The notes under the pieces were generated by a model. It ran no database searches. It worked only from the letters and a program-made list of their open reading frames with translations, and was not told the DNA's origin. Shown here in pieces: positions 10,312 to 21,424 of a DNA stretch of 64,000 nucleotides. Numbering within the stretch: position 1 is the first letter of the stretch; each line of letters starts with the position of its first letter. Position numbers and translations under genes: made by a program. The stretch spans positions 868,001 through 932,000 of the forward strand of contig NW_015622541.1 in the NCBI RefSeq assembly GCF_000835495.1, in the 5' to 3' direction. The stretch comes from Cladophialophora immunda. Taxonomy: Eukaryota; Ascomycota; Eurotiomycetes; Chaetothyriales; Herpotrichiellaceae.

Positions 10312-12380
10312 CTACTTTTCCACATACCAAGCTAGGTCATTTCCCTGTTGCAACTCATATTCCAAGAATCCGTTGCCCAAGAAACGAAAACGGTTCTTCT
10401 CTCTTGGCTCAATGTCAAAGTCTTCGGCCCGCAGGTCCTGGAGAAGCCGCTTGAACAACAACGCGCTGCCGGCAAAGGTGGCCGTCACGCGCCCGTCGAC
10501 GGTGTTGCTCTTGTACCAGCTCCGACAGGCCCCAGTCCAGGTCAAGGTCTGGTGGATCTGGTCCGAATAGACAATAAAGTCGTCCACAGCGCTCTGCTTG
10601 GGGACGACGGCTTTGATGTCCTCCGAGGCAATCTTCCGGATCCATTTGATCATGTACTCGGCGCTCCATCCCAAACTCTCCATCAGAGAGCCGTGGCCGA
10701 TTAATGCGTTCGGGCCGGTGAACATGAAGTAGTTTGGCATGTCGGCCGACGCGAGTGACAAGTAGGATGAAGGCTCGTCCGCCCATTTGTCGGCGAGATT
10801 CACCGAGTGACGACCAACGACGGGGTACTGAGGACGATAGGAGACGTCGAATCCGGTGGCGCACACGACTGGATTCGCGCGCTGTGTTAGCTCGCCAGGC
10901 CTCTTAGCAGGGGTGCGTCAGGATGTGTCACCCTTACCAACATCCACCTTGTAGGTCTTTCCATCGGCGGTAACGACACTGTCGGCATCAATCCTTGTGA
11001 TGGGACTTTGAGTGAGCTCAACATTGTCGCGCAAGAAGGATTCCAGATAACCTTCGCCCGGGGTGATCCTCCGACAACCCAGCTCCCACTTCGGAATGAG
11101 TAATTCGCAGAGTTCCGGGTCGTTCTGTAATTTGCTCGACATCTGTCCACGGGCAAGATCATAAATCTGCCGATTGAGCTCCGAACCCTTCACAAACTGT
11201 GCTTGTCTGTCAGCGATCAAATTTCCGAGAATATAATCGCCCCCGTGGGTCGACACCATACCATCTTGAAACCGTCGTTGATGCTGTGTATTATCTTCTT
11301 GCGATATTCATGGTGTTTCCCGGGATCGTTCGCAAATTCGTGCTTCTCTTCGGCGGTGTACTCAGGGTTATATGCATGGTCGTTCTTTCCAAGCAGGGAC
11401 GCCGGGTTCATGGTGCTGACCACCCACGTAGGCCCTCGTTGAAAGCTCGTTACCTTCGTGCCCGGTAATTTGGCCAGTTGAGGCAGGATTTGAATTCCCG
11501 ATGACCCGTTCCCGATCACGGCGATTCTCTTGTTGCTGTAGTCGTATTCGTGGTCCCAACTGGCCGAATGGACCTTCTTGCCCGTAAATTGCGACAATCC
11601 AGGAATCGATGGCCAGTTCCAGGTGCTGTAACTCACAAGTCAGCTCATTTCAGAATTTTTCGAAGCATTTGACGACCATTTCCCCGTCGGGGGGAGCAGC
11701 TCACTTCAGGAAGCCTTGCGCTGATATTAAGATGTCCGCATAGTCCTCTATGATATTATTGTTATGCTCGACCATCACCTGCCATTGACCGCGACCTTCT
11801 TGCCAATAGGCGCCAGTGACTCGATGATTGTATTTGACGTCCCGCTCGAGATTCCACTTCTGAGCCGTTTTCTTCATGTATGCCCAGATTTCAGGGCCGG
11901 TTGAGAAGAACCGAGTCCAGCTAGGATTGGGGTCAAATGGGAAAGCCTTCGCCGGTCAGCGTCAAAGCATACAGACATTGAGAAACTCTGAGCACGTACA
12001 TAGATGTGCGACGGAACATCGCAGACAACGCCAGGGTAGGTGTTTACCAGCCAAGTGCCGCCTAGCTCGGACCTGACTTCGTAGATCGTGTGGTCGATCA
12101 CGTCGGCAAGGTCGCTGTGTTGATGCTGGAACTTGTGGGCCAGGGTGAGGCCCGAATAGCCGGCGCCAATCGTGATAACGCGAAGCTTTCTGGGTGTGTA
12201 TGCTGGCAGAGGTTTCAATACTGTGCTCGCGCCTTTCAGACTTTGTATATCGCCGGCATGGGCAGTTGGCTCAGGGAAGGTTTCAGACGTGACACCGACG
12301 CCGTTGTTGGTGCCATTGGGTGTGCTTTTGGTCGCGTAAGTGGCGACGCCGTTGATCTCACTATGGTGAGCCATTGACAT
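10312..12380 (-). CDS. Type I Baeyer-Villiger monooxygenase (FAD/NADPH), cluster gene 1
   Basis: Five exons, all resolved with GT-AG introns, from ATG at 12380 to a stop at 10312. The enzyme family uses FAD and NADPH to insert oxygen next to a ketone, giving an ester or lactone. Motifs in order are an FAD Rossmann site RVITIGAGYSGLTLAHKFQ, the Baeyer-Villiger fingerprint FTGKKVHSASWD (F-x-G-x3-H-x3-W-D), an NADPH Rossmann site IAVIGNGSSGIQILPQLA and, across the fourth intron, VDVVVCATGFD. The C-terminal half has NYFMFTGPNALIGHGSLMES, typical of fungal members. No signal peptide is seen; the ~60-residue Thr/Asn/Ser-rich leader is of unknown use. The gene diverges from a second BVMO at 13020, and one perfect 13-bp palindrome lies between them, ~266 bp upstream of this start. 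Confidence 0.92.
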
Positions 12381-12639
12381 GTGGGTGGTAAATGAACAAG
12401 GTGCTGTTGGGAGCGCATGGCAAGCGAAAGTGGCATCCGCTCGTGGAATAAATCCAATCCTCTCGGGCTGTAACTAAGGCTGGGATTAGTGCCATGTACA
12501 GCCTTGCCGGCGGAAAGACTTGGTAGCTAGCTGCAATGAGGAAGCCAGCCTGGGGCTTCGGAGTCGCAAGTGGGTGCGGCGTACCCGAGGCGGGTAAATC
12601 TAGATCGTAAGCTCCATTCTTCGAGAGACTCGGGTCCCC

Positions 12640-12652
12640 TTTTCGGCGAAAA
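12640..12652. promoter_or_regulatory. Cluster palindrome site 1 (13-bp perfect)
   Basis: TTTTCGGCGAAAA is a perfect palindrome around one central base. It sits in the 640-bp region between the two divergent BVMO genes, ~266 bp from one start and ~374 bp from the other, so one site could serve both. It has the same core as nine other intergenic sites in the cluster. Binding by the cluster's Zn2Cys6 protein is inferred. Confidence 0.75.
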
Positions 12653-13019
12653 GAGTTGGCCGATGATGTAGACACGTCCAACCACTTGGCCGTGAAAGAG
12701 AAGGATGATTTGGCATACCAGTGATGACCATGAGATGGGCCCAGCCCAGGTCAAAGACCTCCATCGCCGAATCCCTCTCCGCAAGGTTCAGACTCGACTG
12801 CGCCGCGATGATTCCTCGCCGCGCCGGGGAAGTTTTCATGACCCGATAAATGCTTCTAGCAGATATCGGTCTTGTAAACACAGTTTCGATTCGCGTGTTT
12901 AACGACTCTATCTCCAACTCGTTCCTCAAATCCCCTTCATACAAGGGTTGCGCTTTCGTTCGACAGCAGCACCCACTACGCAGATTGCTCACCGCCACCA
13001 GACCGGATTTTGGCAGGAA

Positions 13020-14980
13020 ATGGGTTCCATAGGGGAGAGCCGTGAGTATGACGCCGTACTTGTCGGTGCCGGCTTCGGAGGCTTTACAATGCTTCCGAAG
13101 CTGCGTAAATTAGGACTTCAAGCCAAGATATTCGAACGAGGGTCGGGCTCTGGAGGTGTCTGGTTCGTGTTTTCCCACCGTGAGAAAAGTGATTGAACTG
13201 TCTGACTAAAAGATTCTGCAGGCATTGGAATCAGTGTAGGTGAAACATTCCTCATGACTGGCAAGAAGCTCATCATTCAGACCCGGGTGCCCGCGTCGAC
13301 AGCGACTCACCGGCCTACCAGTTCTTCGACCGGGAGATTTGGGAGGATTTTACCTTCTCTGAACGTTTCCCGGGATTCCGCGAACTGCAAAAGTACTTTC
13401 AGCATGTGGAGAAAAAATGGGACCTTCGAAAAGATATTGAGTACCACAAAAACGTTACTTATGCGCACTGGGATCCCCATAGTCGACGATGGACGGTTGG
13501 GTGTTCTGACGGAACAACGACGCGATGCAAATGGTTGTTCGCGAATGTGGGCTTTGCGGCTAAGGAGTAAGTGTGTTGAGATCTCATACAACCTTTCTGC
13601 AGCATGACTGAGCGTCGAATAGGTATAAACCGTACCTCAAAGGCTCTGCCGACTTTCAAGGCGAGATGTTCCACACGGCTCATTGGCCACACCACGATGT
13701 CGCTCTCAAAGATAAACGCATCGCCGTCATCGGGACTGGGGCCAGTGGGATTCAGGTGATTCAAGAAGCCGGTAAAGTCTGCAAGCATCTCACGGTGTAT
13801 CAACGCACCCCTAACTTCTGGTGAGTTGCCGCCCATCCGACGTCGGACGCATTCTGAAACGTCCTTAGTCTCCCAATGCAGCAGCGTTGTCTAGATCCTG
13901 TGGAAGAGCAGAGAAAGAAAGATAGTGGCGTCTACGAGGCGGCTTTCAAAGCCTGCGAGAAGACCTCTGCTGGAGTGCCGTACGAAACAAATGGCCGTAA
14001 GACCTTCGATGACACAAGTGAAGAGCGCGAAGCGTACTGGAACCGGCTCATACAAGACGGCGGCTTTAAGTTCTGGGTTGCAGGCTACGCTGACCTGAAC
14101 TTGGACCAAAAGGCCAACGATGCCGCCTACAACTTTTGGCGCCGCATGGTCCTGAAACGCATCAAGGACCCCCAGAAAGCCCGGCTGTTGGCGCCGGAGA
14201 TTCCGCCGCATCCTTTTGGCGCGAAGCGTCCGTCGCTAGAACAGAACTATTTCGAGGTTCTCAGCCAGCCAAATGTCGACATCGTTGACTTGAACGAGCT
14301 CCCTATCCAGGAAATCAACGCGACGGGCATTCGCACCGCCGCGGGCCAAGTCGATGTGGACTTGATTGTTCTCGCAACCGGCTTCGATGGCTTGACAGGT
14401 GGCTTCATGGATATCGATCTCCAAGGCGTTGGGAGGAGGACTCTGAAGCAATACTGGAGTGACGGAGTCAAAACGTCCATGGGGGTAGCCATCCCCGGGT
14501 TCCCCAACCTGTTCTTTCTGTTTGGACCGCAAGCGCCATCAACATTCTCGTAGGCGAACCCTTTTGCACCAGCCTCTCCGGAGCTAACAGTATACCTTCT
14601 CAGAAACGGCCCGTCCTGTATTCAATTTCAGGGCCAGTGGTTCCAGAAATTAGTCCAGAAAATGCTCGCCGAGGGCATAGAAACATTGGAACCCACGGAG
14701 GAAGCAGCAGATAGTTGGGTAGAGAAGATTCGTGAGCGATGGGAGGCAACTCTGCTCCCTCAAGGCAAGATAAGTATCTCTGCTGCTCAAAAGGTGTGTG
14801 TCCTTCACTGACATTTCCCACAGTTGGTGGACCGGTGCGAACATCCCGGGCAAAAAAGTGCAGCCTCTCAGTTGGGCAGGAGGGCTCCCTTCATATATGC
14901 AGATGCTTGATGAGACTTTGGAGAAAGATTACCAGGGCTGGATTGTTGAAAGACAGTCATCCGAGTGCTCTGTGTCGTAA
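13020..14980 (+). CDS. Type I Baeyer-Villiger monooxygenase, cluster gene 2
   Basis: ATG at 13020 starts MGSIGESREYDAVLVGAGFG, an FAD Rossmann motif. Exons read as 13020-13162, a 14-nt micro-exon 13222-13235 (encoding the HWNQ of the family's W-H-W-N-x-Y-P-G), 13281-13566, 13623-13820, 13869-14549, 14604 onward and a last exon from about 14824. The Baeyer-Villiger fingerprint is FQGEMFHTAHWP (F-x-G-x3-H-x3-W-P). The NADPH site is IAVIGTGASGIQVIQEAG, and VDLIVLATGFDGLTGGF follows. The last exon has WWTGANIPGKK, the conserved C-terminal block of phenylacetone/steroid-type BVMOs. The last splice junction does not resolve in frame with a GT-AG intron. The protein is about 540 residues, typical for the family. 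It likely oxidises a cyclic or aryl ketone in the same pathway as gene 1; substrate unknown. Confidence 0.88.
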
Positions 14981-15282
14981 GTGAGGGAACTTGACAGGCG
15001 TAGCGAGGGACTTTTGATGGCTATGGGAAAGGATCCCAGTCTATGGAGGCGATCAAAAGAAAACAGCCTATGTGCCATGAGGTAGTCGAAGGCACAATTC
15101 TTAGCACATGAATTGCTCCAGCAACAATAAGGATGGAGATAAACAGTATACATAGCTGTTCCGCTCTTGCCACTCCATTCTCCTCCCCCAGTCGACTATA
15201 CGCAATGAAGTTATACGTTTTCCACCGTGCTAACATCCTCTTGACTGGCATCGCCGTCAATTGCTCCAGGGTGAATCTGGCC

Positions 15283-15762
15283 TCATTTTTCCGGCCAAGC
15301 AACCAGCGGCCATATCTCTATGATCTTTCCCTCCTTGAACTGAAAGAACACGTGCTCGTAGAACACCACGCGATCTTTCACCAACTTTTCGCTCTGAGAG
15401 TCATAGCTCAGCCTGAATCTTGCTGAGACCATGCCGTCTAGGTCGGTCGAGCAGCCGTCATCCACAACTAACATCTCCAGAACAAGACTAAAATTGTCGA
15501 ATTGGCAAACAATTCCATCAATCATCCTGCCATAATCTTCGCTGGTCATCGGCGGCTGTGCGTTGTAGATGACGCCATCATGAACAAACTCCGGTAATTG
15601 TGTAAATTTGCGCTCGCTCATGCAGGCCGCGTATCTGGAGCAAATTGCGCGAAGATCCATCGAGTTTGGCGAATTAGATGATCGGTAAGATAGGATCTTG
15701 TGCGTCGTGGGAGGAAATGCGGCCTTGATGTCTGAGCAGAGAACGTCAAGCTGGAGAACCAT
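15283..15762 (-). CDS. SnoaL-like / NTF2-fold protein, cluster gene 3
   Basis: Small single-exon protein; ATG at 15762 gives 159 residues, while ATG at 15660 (MDLRAICSRYAACMSERKF) gives ~125, the usual size for a SnoaL-like domain. The alternation of an N-terminal helix (ICSRYAACMSERKFTQLPEF), VHDGVIYNAQPPMTSEDYG and the C-terminal strands VFFQFKEGKIIEIWPLVAWP is typical of the NTF2-like cone fold. Members include polyketide cyclases, limonene-1,2-epoxide-hydrolase-like enzymes, dehydratases and isomerases. Catalytic residues cannot be assigned by eye. In a cluster with two BVMOs it could act as a hydrolase, isomerase or dehydratase on a cyclic intermediate; this is inference. A perfect palindrome lies 80-190 bp upstream, depending on which start is used. 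Confidence 0.75.
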   Translation of the reverse strand: MVLQLDVLCSDIKAAFPPTTHKILSYRSSNSPNSMDLRAICSRYAACMSERKFTQLPEFVHDGVIYNAQPPMTSEDYGRMIDGIVCQFDNFSLVLEMLVVDDGCSTDLDGMVSARFRLSYDSQSEKLVKDRVVFYEHVFFQFKEGKIIEIWPLVAWPEK

Positions 15763-15841
15763 AAACGAGATCAGATTTTATAGCAGCTAGCTTGACCTTC
15801 GCTCCTCGCCCCTGCTTGGACAATGATTCAGTAGAGAGACG

Positions 15842-15852
15842 TTTCGGCGAAA
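15842..15852. promoter_or_regulatory. Cluster palindrome site 2
   Basis: TTTCGGCGAAA, a perfect 11-bp odd palindrome, centred 85 bp upstream of the longer SnoaL-like start (15762) and 187 bp upstream of the shorter one (15660). Confidence 0.75.
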
Positions 15853-16041
15853 AATTAATTACAACATTTCAGAGACGACTGGTGGACGCATGGACGTGAA
15901 CGACGGCTTATCAATCTGCTAAATCCAATATACCAAACACTAGTGAAGCCGCATTGCATTTTTTCCACCTATCATGATGCCATCTCAACGAAGGCCTGCT
16001 TCTTCATTGCTGGCTGACACTCAGGCATGTGCATTTCTTGT

Positions 16042-17642
16042 TTAGGGAAGGTTGAAGTCTACCACTATGCGCCTACATACATCAGCGGCCCATACCAAAT
16101 CGTGGCTCAGTACTTACCCTGCCACTTGTCCATTTTTCAGCCTTTGGACGGCTTCATTGAACTTGCTCATTCCAACCACGACAGGTTCAAGGTGGATCTT
16201 TCCTGCAACACCAACAGTAAACACCGTTGCTTCATCTGTCACCATTGTGAGAGTCTCACCTCGTTTCGCAAAGTCCAGTGTCTCTGCTATATCCTTCCGA
16301 CTGCTTGACAAGGTACCCTTGATTGATTGATTGTTCAAGCAAAGCTGGGTAGGATCTGTATCAATGTGGTATCTACCCTTGGGCGGGAGTCCAACACTGT
16401 TTTTCCAATGAAATTCATATATGCTTCTCCTCAATTGGAAGATGTACGGTGTTTTGACATACCACATAACCACCCCACCGACACGTGAACCAAGGTAGCC
16501 AAGCGAGACCGGATAAGCCTGGACAGCTAGTTTACGTCAGCTTCAATTACGAACAGCCATACCAGTTTCAAGGAACACATACCACTAACAAACACGCCGT
16601 GAGCACCTCCATTGGTGACTTCCAAGACCTTCTTGACCGGGTCTGCCTCGGTCAAAAAGTCAACAAAATCTTCGGCACCAAGGCTGAGCGAGAGCGACCG
16701 GCGACTTTCGCCAGTATCAACCACCACGACTCGTATACCCATGGCACAGGCCAGCTGCACACCCTGGATGCCTGTTCCACCGCCTCCGCCAGGGAAAACG
16801 GCCCAGTCACCCGCTCTAAGTCCGGATTCTTTGAGCGAAGAGTACATGGTACCTGCAGAGCACATCGCAGGCCCTGCCACGTAGTCAGAAACCCCCTGTT
16901 CGTTGTTTTAGCTGGGTGAACATCTGACATCAGTCTGGTCAAGATACCTCGGGGATTAGCTATGTTCACGACATGTTATCAGTGTCTGTTCGTTCAACTT
17001 CTGAGGATTCGCTCTGCAACACACATGGACAAACCCCTCTGGGACAGCACAATACTGCTTGTAAGTTCCTGCGAGGGATTAATACACAGCCTGTCCACGC
17101 AGAGGGCAAGTCTTGAGCGTACCGTCCACTGTCCCGCCTGTATAGACTGCTTGCTGGCAGTACGTCTCTCTTCCCGACTTGCAGTACTCGCATAAAGTGC
17201 ATGTGTTGTGAATAGGACCATATGCCGCTCGCTGGCCGACTTTGCAACTCTTCACGTTTTCACCAATCTTCACAATCACTCCAGCACCTTCGTGGCCTGC
17301 ACAAGAAAGACCCATCTCCGACATCTTTGGGAACGCCCAATCGTTCATCATAAAATGCACATCGGTCAGACACAATCCAGTTACATTAAGCTTGATAAGA
17401 ACCTCCGAAGGCCCTGCGAACATGGCCATCAGCAAGTGGCATCCATGACGGTGTGAGCAGTCCAACCGATGCTGGGCACTGGAACTTTCTCAACCGCCAC
17501 GAAGAAATTTGTCCCTTCGTTTTTCTGTCAGACTCTATAAGTCCAGGTTCGCGTTTTGTTCATAAGGCAACCGTCTACGCACGACAATCGCCGCCCAACC
17601 CTCCTTTGGGATTTCCATGACTGTTTCCTCCTCCTTCGACAT
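16042..17642 (-). CDS. Zinc-dependent alcohol dehydrogenase (MDR family), cluster gene 4
   Basis: Read on the minus strand from MSKEEETVMEIPKEGWAAIV (ATG 17642) to VVDFNLP-stop at 16042. Exons 17642-17579, 17524-17467 and 17413-17123 join with clean GT-AG introns to give GWAAIVVQNEGTNFFVAVEK, then EVLIKLNVTGLCLTDVHFM. The catalytic zinc ligands are the Cys in TGLCLTD and the GHEGAG His. The structural zinc loop is CTLCEYCKSGRETYC. The NAD(P) Rossmann site is VVFPGGGGGTGIQGVQLA-like (AVFPGGGGGTGIQGVQ in the text). The enzyme oxidises an alcohol to an aldehyde or ketone, or the reverse. Between ~17050 and 16880 the path uses a very short exon (CTAATCCCCGAG) and is less certain. It probably supplies or reduces the ketone handled by the BVMOs. 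Confidence 0.9.
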
Positions 17643-17844
17643 CCGCGCTCTACTCGGTCGAAGTCGCGTCTTGTAATCTGGAGAAGTGTGATGGTGGACC
17701 AGATATAAGTGAGTGTGCTGCCTTCCCGTATTGTGAAGAGGCAGCACAAGTCCATAAGCTGAACCATTGGTTTGCACACAGTGGTACAATTATTCCTACC
17801 TTTCCACCAAAACTGACACGATCGAGAGATCCAAGATACTCTTC

Positions 17845-17855
17845 TTTCGCCGAAA
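17845..17855. promoter_or_regulatory. Cluster palindrome site 3
   Basis: TTTCGCCGAAA, perfect 11-bp palindrome, ~208 bp upstream of the alcohol dehydrogenase start at 17642. It is the opposite orientation of the central base compared with sites 1 and 2, which is equivalent on the other strand. Confidence 0.75.
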
Positions 17856-18311
17856 TGGATTGAAAGCTTGCTTTCCTCCGGCCGTCGGGCATTAGGAAAG
17901 TCAACCTTGACGTCACGAGGTCATTGTTACAAGCCACAGTAGATATGCACAGAATGTTTTTTGAGCCGACTTCGCTCGTGCTCGGGAGGACGATTTACGA
18001 CAGTCCTTCGAGAACTCATTGGAGAGCACATCGTGCACGGAACCACTCCTGGAAAATACGTGTGTGCTCGTGAATACGTGATTTGAAACTATCAGATAGT
18101 TGACAGCGCTCTTGTAATAGTTCCACCGTCTACCGAAGCCTATCGATGACTTGGTGTTAAAACGCTGCGTCTGCCGCTAAGCCTGGGCGACGAAATCGGT
18201 GAATGAAGGACCCCCCGGCGCCACTATCGAGATTTATCTTTGCTCTTCGAACCCGCCGTCAGAGGAGCTTTCGTATCACCTAGTTCCATTAGACACCGGG
18301 GAGCAAGTGTC

Positions 18312-20417
18312 TCACGCGGTGTGCACAAGCTCTTGTACATCGTCTGTGTGGAAGCCGAGGGCACGTTTCTTTTCGGCAAACTCACGTTCCATCTTATACG
18401 CCAAGGGACTGTCGCTGGCAAAAAGAACGTCAAGATCCTCCAGGTGACGATTGGCTGTTTCGACATAAAACAACCACACCGGGATGATCTGGATGAAGTT
18501 CATGACGGCGAACATGATGAAAACCCACCACCCCACGGCGCTGATGACATACGGGATGACTTCATTAATGACCGCACCCCAGATGGCGAACGACACCATA
18601 GACAAGGAGACGCCCTTTGCTCGTGTGGCGAGAGGAAAGACCTCTGTGGGATAGACCCAGCTGCCATGTCATGTCAGCGATCAAACCAGTCACTACAAAG
18701 TTGTCGAGGACAGAAATGCAAGGGAATTGGGCGGAGAAGGACCAACCAGCATGTGATCCAGGTACTGCCGAACCCGCAGGTATACAAGAAGACGAATGCC
18801 ACCACCGCGGCACCATAAGCTCTTTTCTTGGACAATTCGGTCTCGGGTGTGTTGATGGCTTCTCTCGCGAGTGGCCCGGCAATGAGCAGAGCAGAGCCCA
18901 TGACCAACAATCCAATCAACATCAGCTTGCGCCTCCCGGCTCGCTCGACGAAGTACATGCCGATTGGGACACTACATGTGTAGGATATGAAGTTGAAGCC
19001 AGCCAGCATGGCAGGTAAGTTACCAGTGACTAAGCGACATCAAGGGGGGGTCAGCCAACTTCTCGGTATCGTCAAAAGTTGACACAAGACAGGATGTTTG
19101 GGTGCTCACATCCGCTGAGGCCGAAGATGATGGGTCCATAGGCTGCAATGGCATCTGGACCACAGAGCTTCTCCATAGCCTGGATACCCATGGCCAGGGC
19201 CACACGACGGCGGGTATGCAGAGCATCCTTTTTCCATATCATGGAAAGAAAGCCATGAGCTGAGGATGTGGCCTCGATGCGGATGGCTTCCCGAATTTCG
19301 GCAAGTTCCTGATCAATCGCCTGCTCTGAAGGTCGAAGGCGACAACGGCGAAGTATCTCTCGAGCCTCCTCAAAGCGACCTGTTTCGGCTAAGTGGCGGG
19401 GTGTCTCTGGAAAGAAATTGGCCGCAAGAAGAATCAATATCAAAAAGACCATTTGGAAGGCTTGTGGAAACCGCCAGGCGAATGGAAGAGACCTAGTCTT
19501 GAGGGCAGCGTATTCCATCCAATAGGTCCTGCCAAATGTCGTCAGTATGGAAGGTCAGAAATGGTTATGTGTAGTGTGTGTGTGTTCAGGTAGTCCAGCT
19601 TACATAGTCGCCCCAGCGACGCACATGGTAAATTGTACCGAAACATATGCGCCCCGTAGGTTGTAGTCTGCGATTTCCGAGGTCCAAATTGGGGCTATCG
19701 TATTGAGATGGCCGCAGCCTATGCCGCTGATGATACGACCACAGACCATCCAGGAGAAGTTCTGGGCTGATGCTAAAAGGCAGGCACCCACGATTCCCCA
19801 GACACATCCCAGTTGTATAGATTTGAGTCGACCAATCTTGTCAGCATAGCTGCCGGCCAGAATTGCACCTATGCAACGCAAAAAACCAACGTCAGCACAC
19901 TTTCTAGATCACGTAACTTGGACCACCTAATTAGATCTTTGGAATTTTCCCCGTTCGCTGGCAAGACGCTTCGGAAAAAAAAGAGACAACAAAGACCTGA
20001 TGTCAGTATTACCTAGCAGAAAGCCCAGAAACCAGAAGCTCACGATGCCTCCGACGCGGGCGGCGTCACGGTCAGTGTCTCCAGCAGAATCCATGTGTTC
20101 CAGATAGTCCGGGTTAATGTTAACCAGACTCATGACAGCAGCGTCGTAGCCAAAGAAAAGCAAGCACGTCCCCGCGAGGCCGAGAATACATGCCACCATG
20201 GGCATGCCCGACAGTTTCAAGCATCTCGACCTTGAGTAGCCTCCCGGAATATATTTCGCCCAGGTGGGTTCGGCTGTGGAAAAGAAAACACGAACGTCAG
20301 TCACCTTTCCAAATCACCAGGCCGAAAGCTCGTGGACAGACCCTGTATGTATTGCTCCGTGACGACCACGTTGGGCTGGACCTCCCAACTCTCGCATTCC
20401 ACCTTGTCGTCGCCCAT
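18312..20417 (-). CDS. MFS sugar-porter-type transporter, cluster gene 5
   Basis: Multi-exon gene on the minus strand. A first exon starts MGDDKVECESWEVQPNVVV (ATG 20417). A 67-nt intron leads to AEPTWAKYIPGGYS and the first TM segment (VACILGLAGTCLLFFGYDAAVMS). Later exons show RCIGAILAGSYADKIGRLKS (loop 2-3 motif of sugar porters), the central PETPRHLAETGRFEEA, and ISYTCSVPIGMYFVERAGRR. The C-terminal AYKMEREFAEKKRALGF tail is typical of fungal hexose/polyol-type porters. Twelve membrane spans are expected, in the plasma membrane. Sugar porters usually import by proton symport, which favours uptake over efflux, but related proteins move non-sugar ligands, so the cargo is open. The palindrome ~281 bp upstream ties it to the cluster. 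Confidence 0.88.
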
Positions 20418-21424
20418 AGCTGTGAGATGAGAAAGATTCTTGGACGTTCAATGAATGAGGCTATAACAGCACGATTAAAGACTGTAAGTGAGACAGGGTA
20501 GGTATACTACTATAGTAGATGGAAAAATGTCATACATCCCACGGGATCTGCCCATAATAAATGTCTAAGAGCCAGAGTGAAGCCCATGGGATTCCTCCAA
20601 CAGAATTCTGGGGTATAGATGCCAAGGGGAGAAGAGATCGCGGGGAAGAAGACTCCTCGCGGAGAAAGTTGCCCAGGGGTTTGGCGGACAACTTTCGCCG
20701 AAAACGGAGCGGACCTGAAAGTAGATTGACCTTGAAGGCCTTTGAGATCTAGAACCCGGCGGCCGTGTGCTGCTGGAGTAATGCGGCAACAAACACAGGC
20801 TGAGGTACGGATAGCCTGGAGATAGGAATAATTGTGGCGGGTTTTGAACCTTGCCTGTCTACTGCATGCTTTGTGGATTCACGGCCGGGTCACAGATATT
20901 CCAGCCTTGGTTTGGTGGGAGACAGCACTCAGCAGATACTACTCGAGCCCATTTCCGGCGAAATCTGTATCGTCATCAACTGACGACGCTAGTGATTGTG
21001 AGATAATGAGTATCGGCTCCTGGGAAAGCGTGGGAGACTTGTATTCAAGACAACGCCTTTTCAGAGGCTACACTGGATGCTAGATGGATATCGTTGGCAG
21101 GAAGACTACCCTCGACTCGAATACTGTGGGGAGGGTTTGTTCTTTCACAGCTCTGTGCAGAGCCAAAGACCAGCTCGATAACGTTATTGCGGATTTGGAA
21201 GATTGTCAATGTTGTCACCGAAGTCACAGTCGATAGCTGAAATACGGACCTATCGTTGGCAACCGCATGAAAATCCGAAACATACGGACATTGGTATGCA
21301 AGTTGTCAAATGTAAGCAGTTGGCATTTATAGTTTGTTATGTAATATTGATTTATTCCTATTGGTGAGGCTTTAGACGTGTATTGTCTGGTTTTAGATGG
21401 TGAGCCTAACTTGGTCTCTCGCGC
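20418..21424. other. ~1-kb intergenic region between MFS and reductase genes
   Basis: Holds palindrome site 4 and one degenerate copy. No credible gene is visible; the short open frames lack family features. Confidence 0.6.
20693..20703. promoter_or_regulatory. Cluster palindrome site 4
   Basis: TTTCGCCGAAA, perfect 11-bp palindrome, ~281 bp upstream of the MFS start at 20417. A degenerate copy with one inserted base (TTTCCGGCGAAA, 20952-20963) lies in the same intergenic region. Confidence 0.75.

Noticed and set aside
15665..15675. TTTGGCGAATT, close to the cluster palindrome, near the SnoaL-like short start
   Set aside because: One core base differs and the symmetry is lost; site 2 nearby is perfect.
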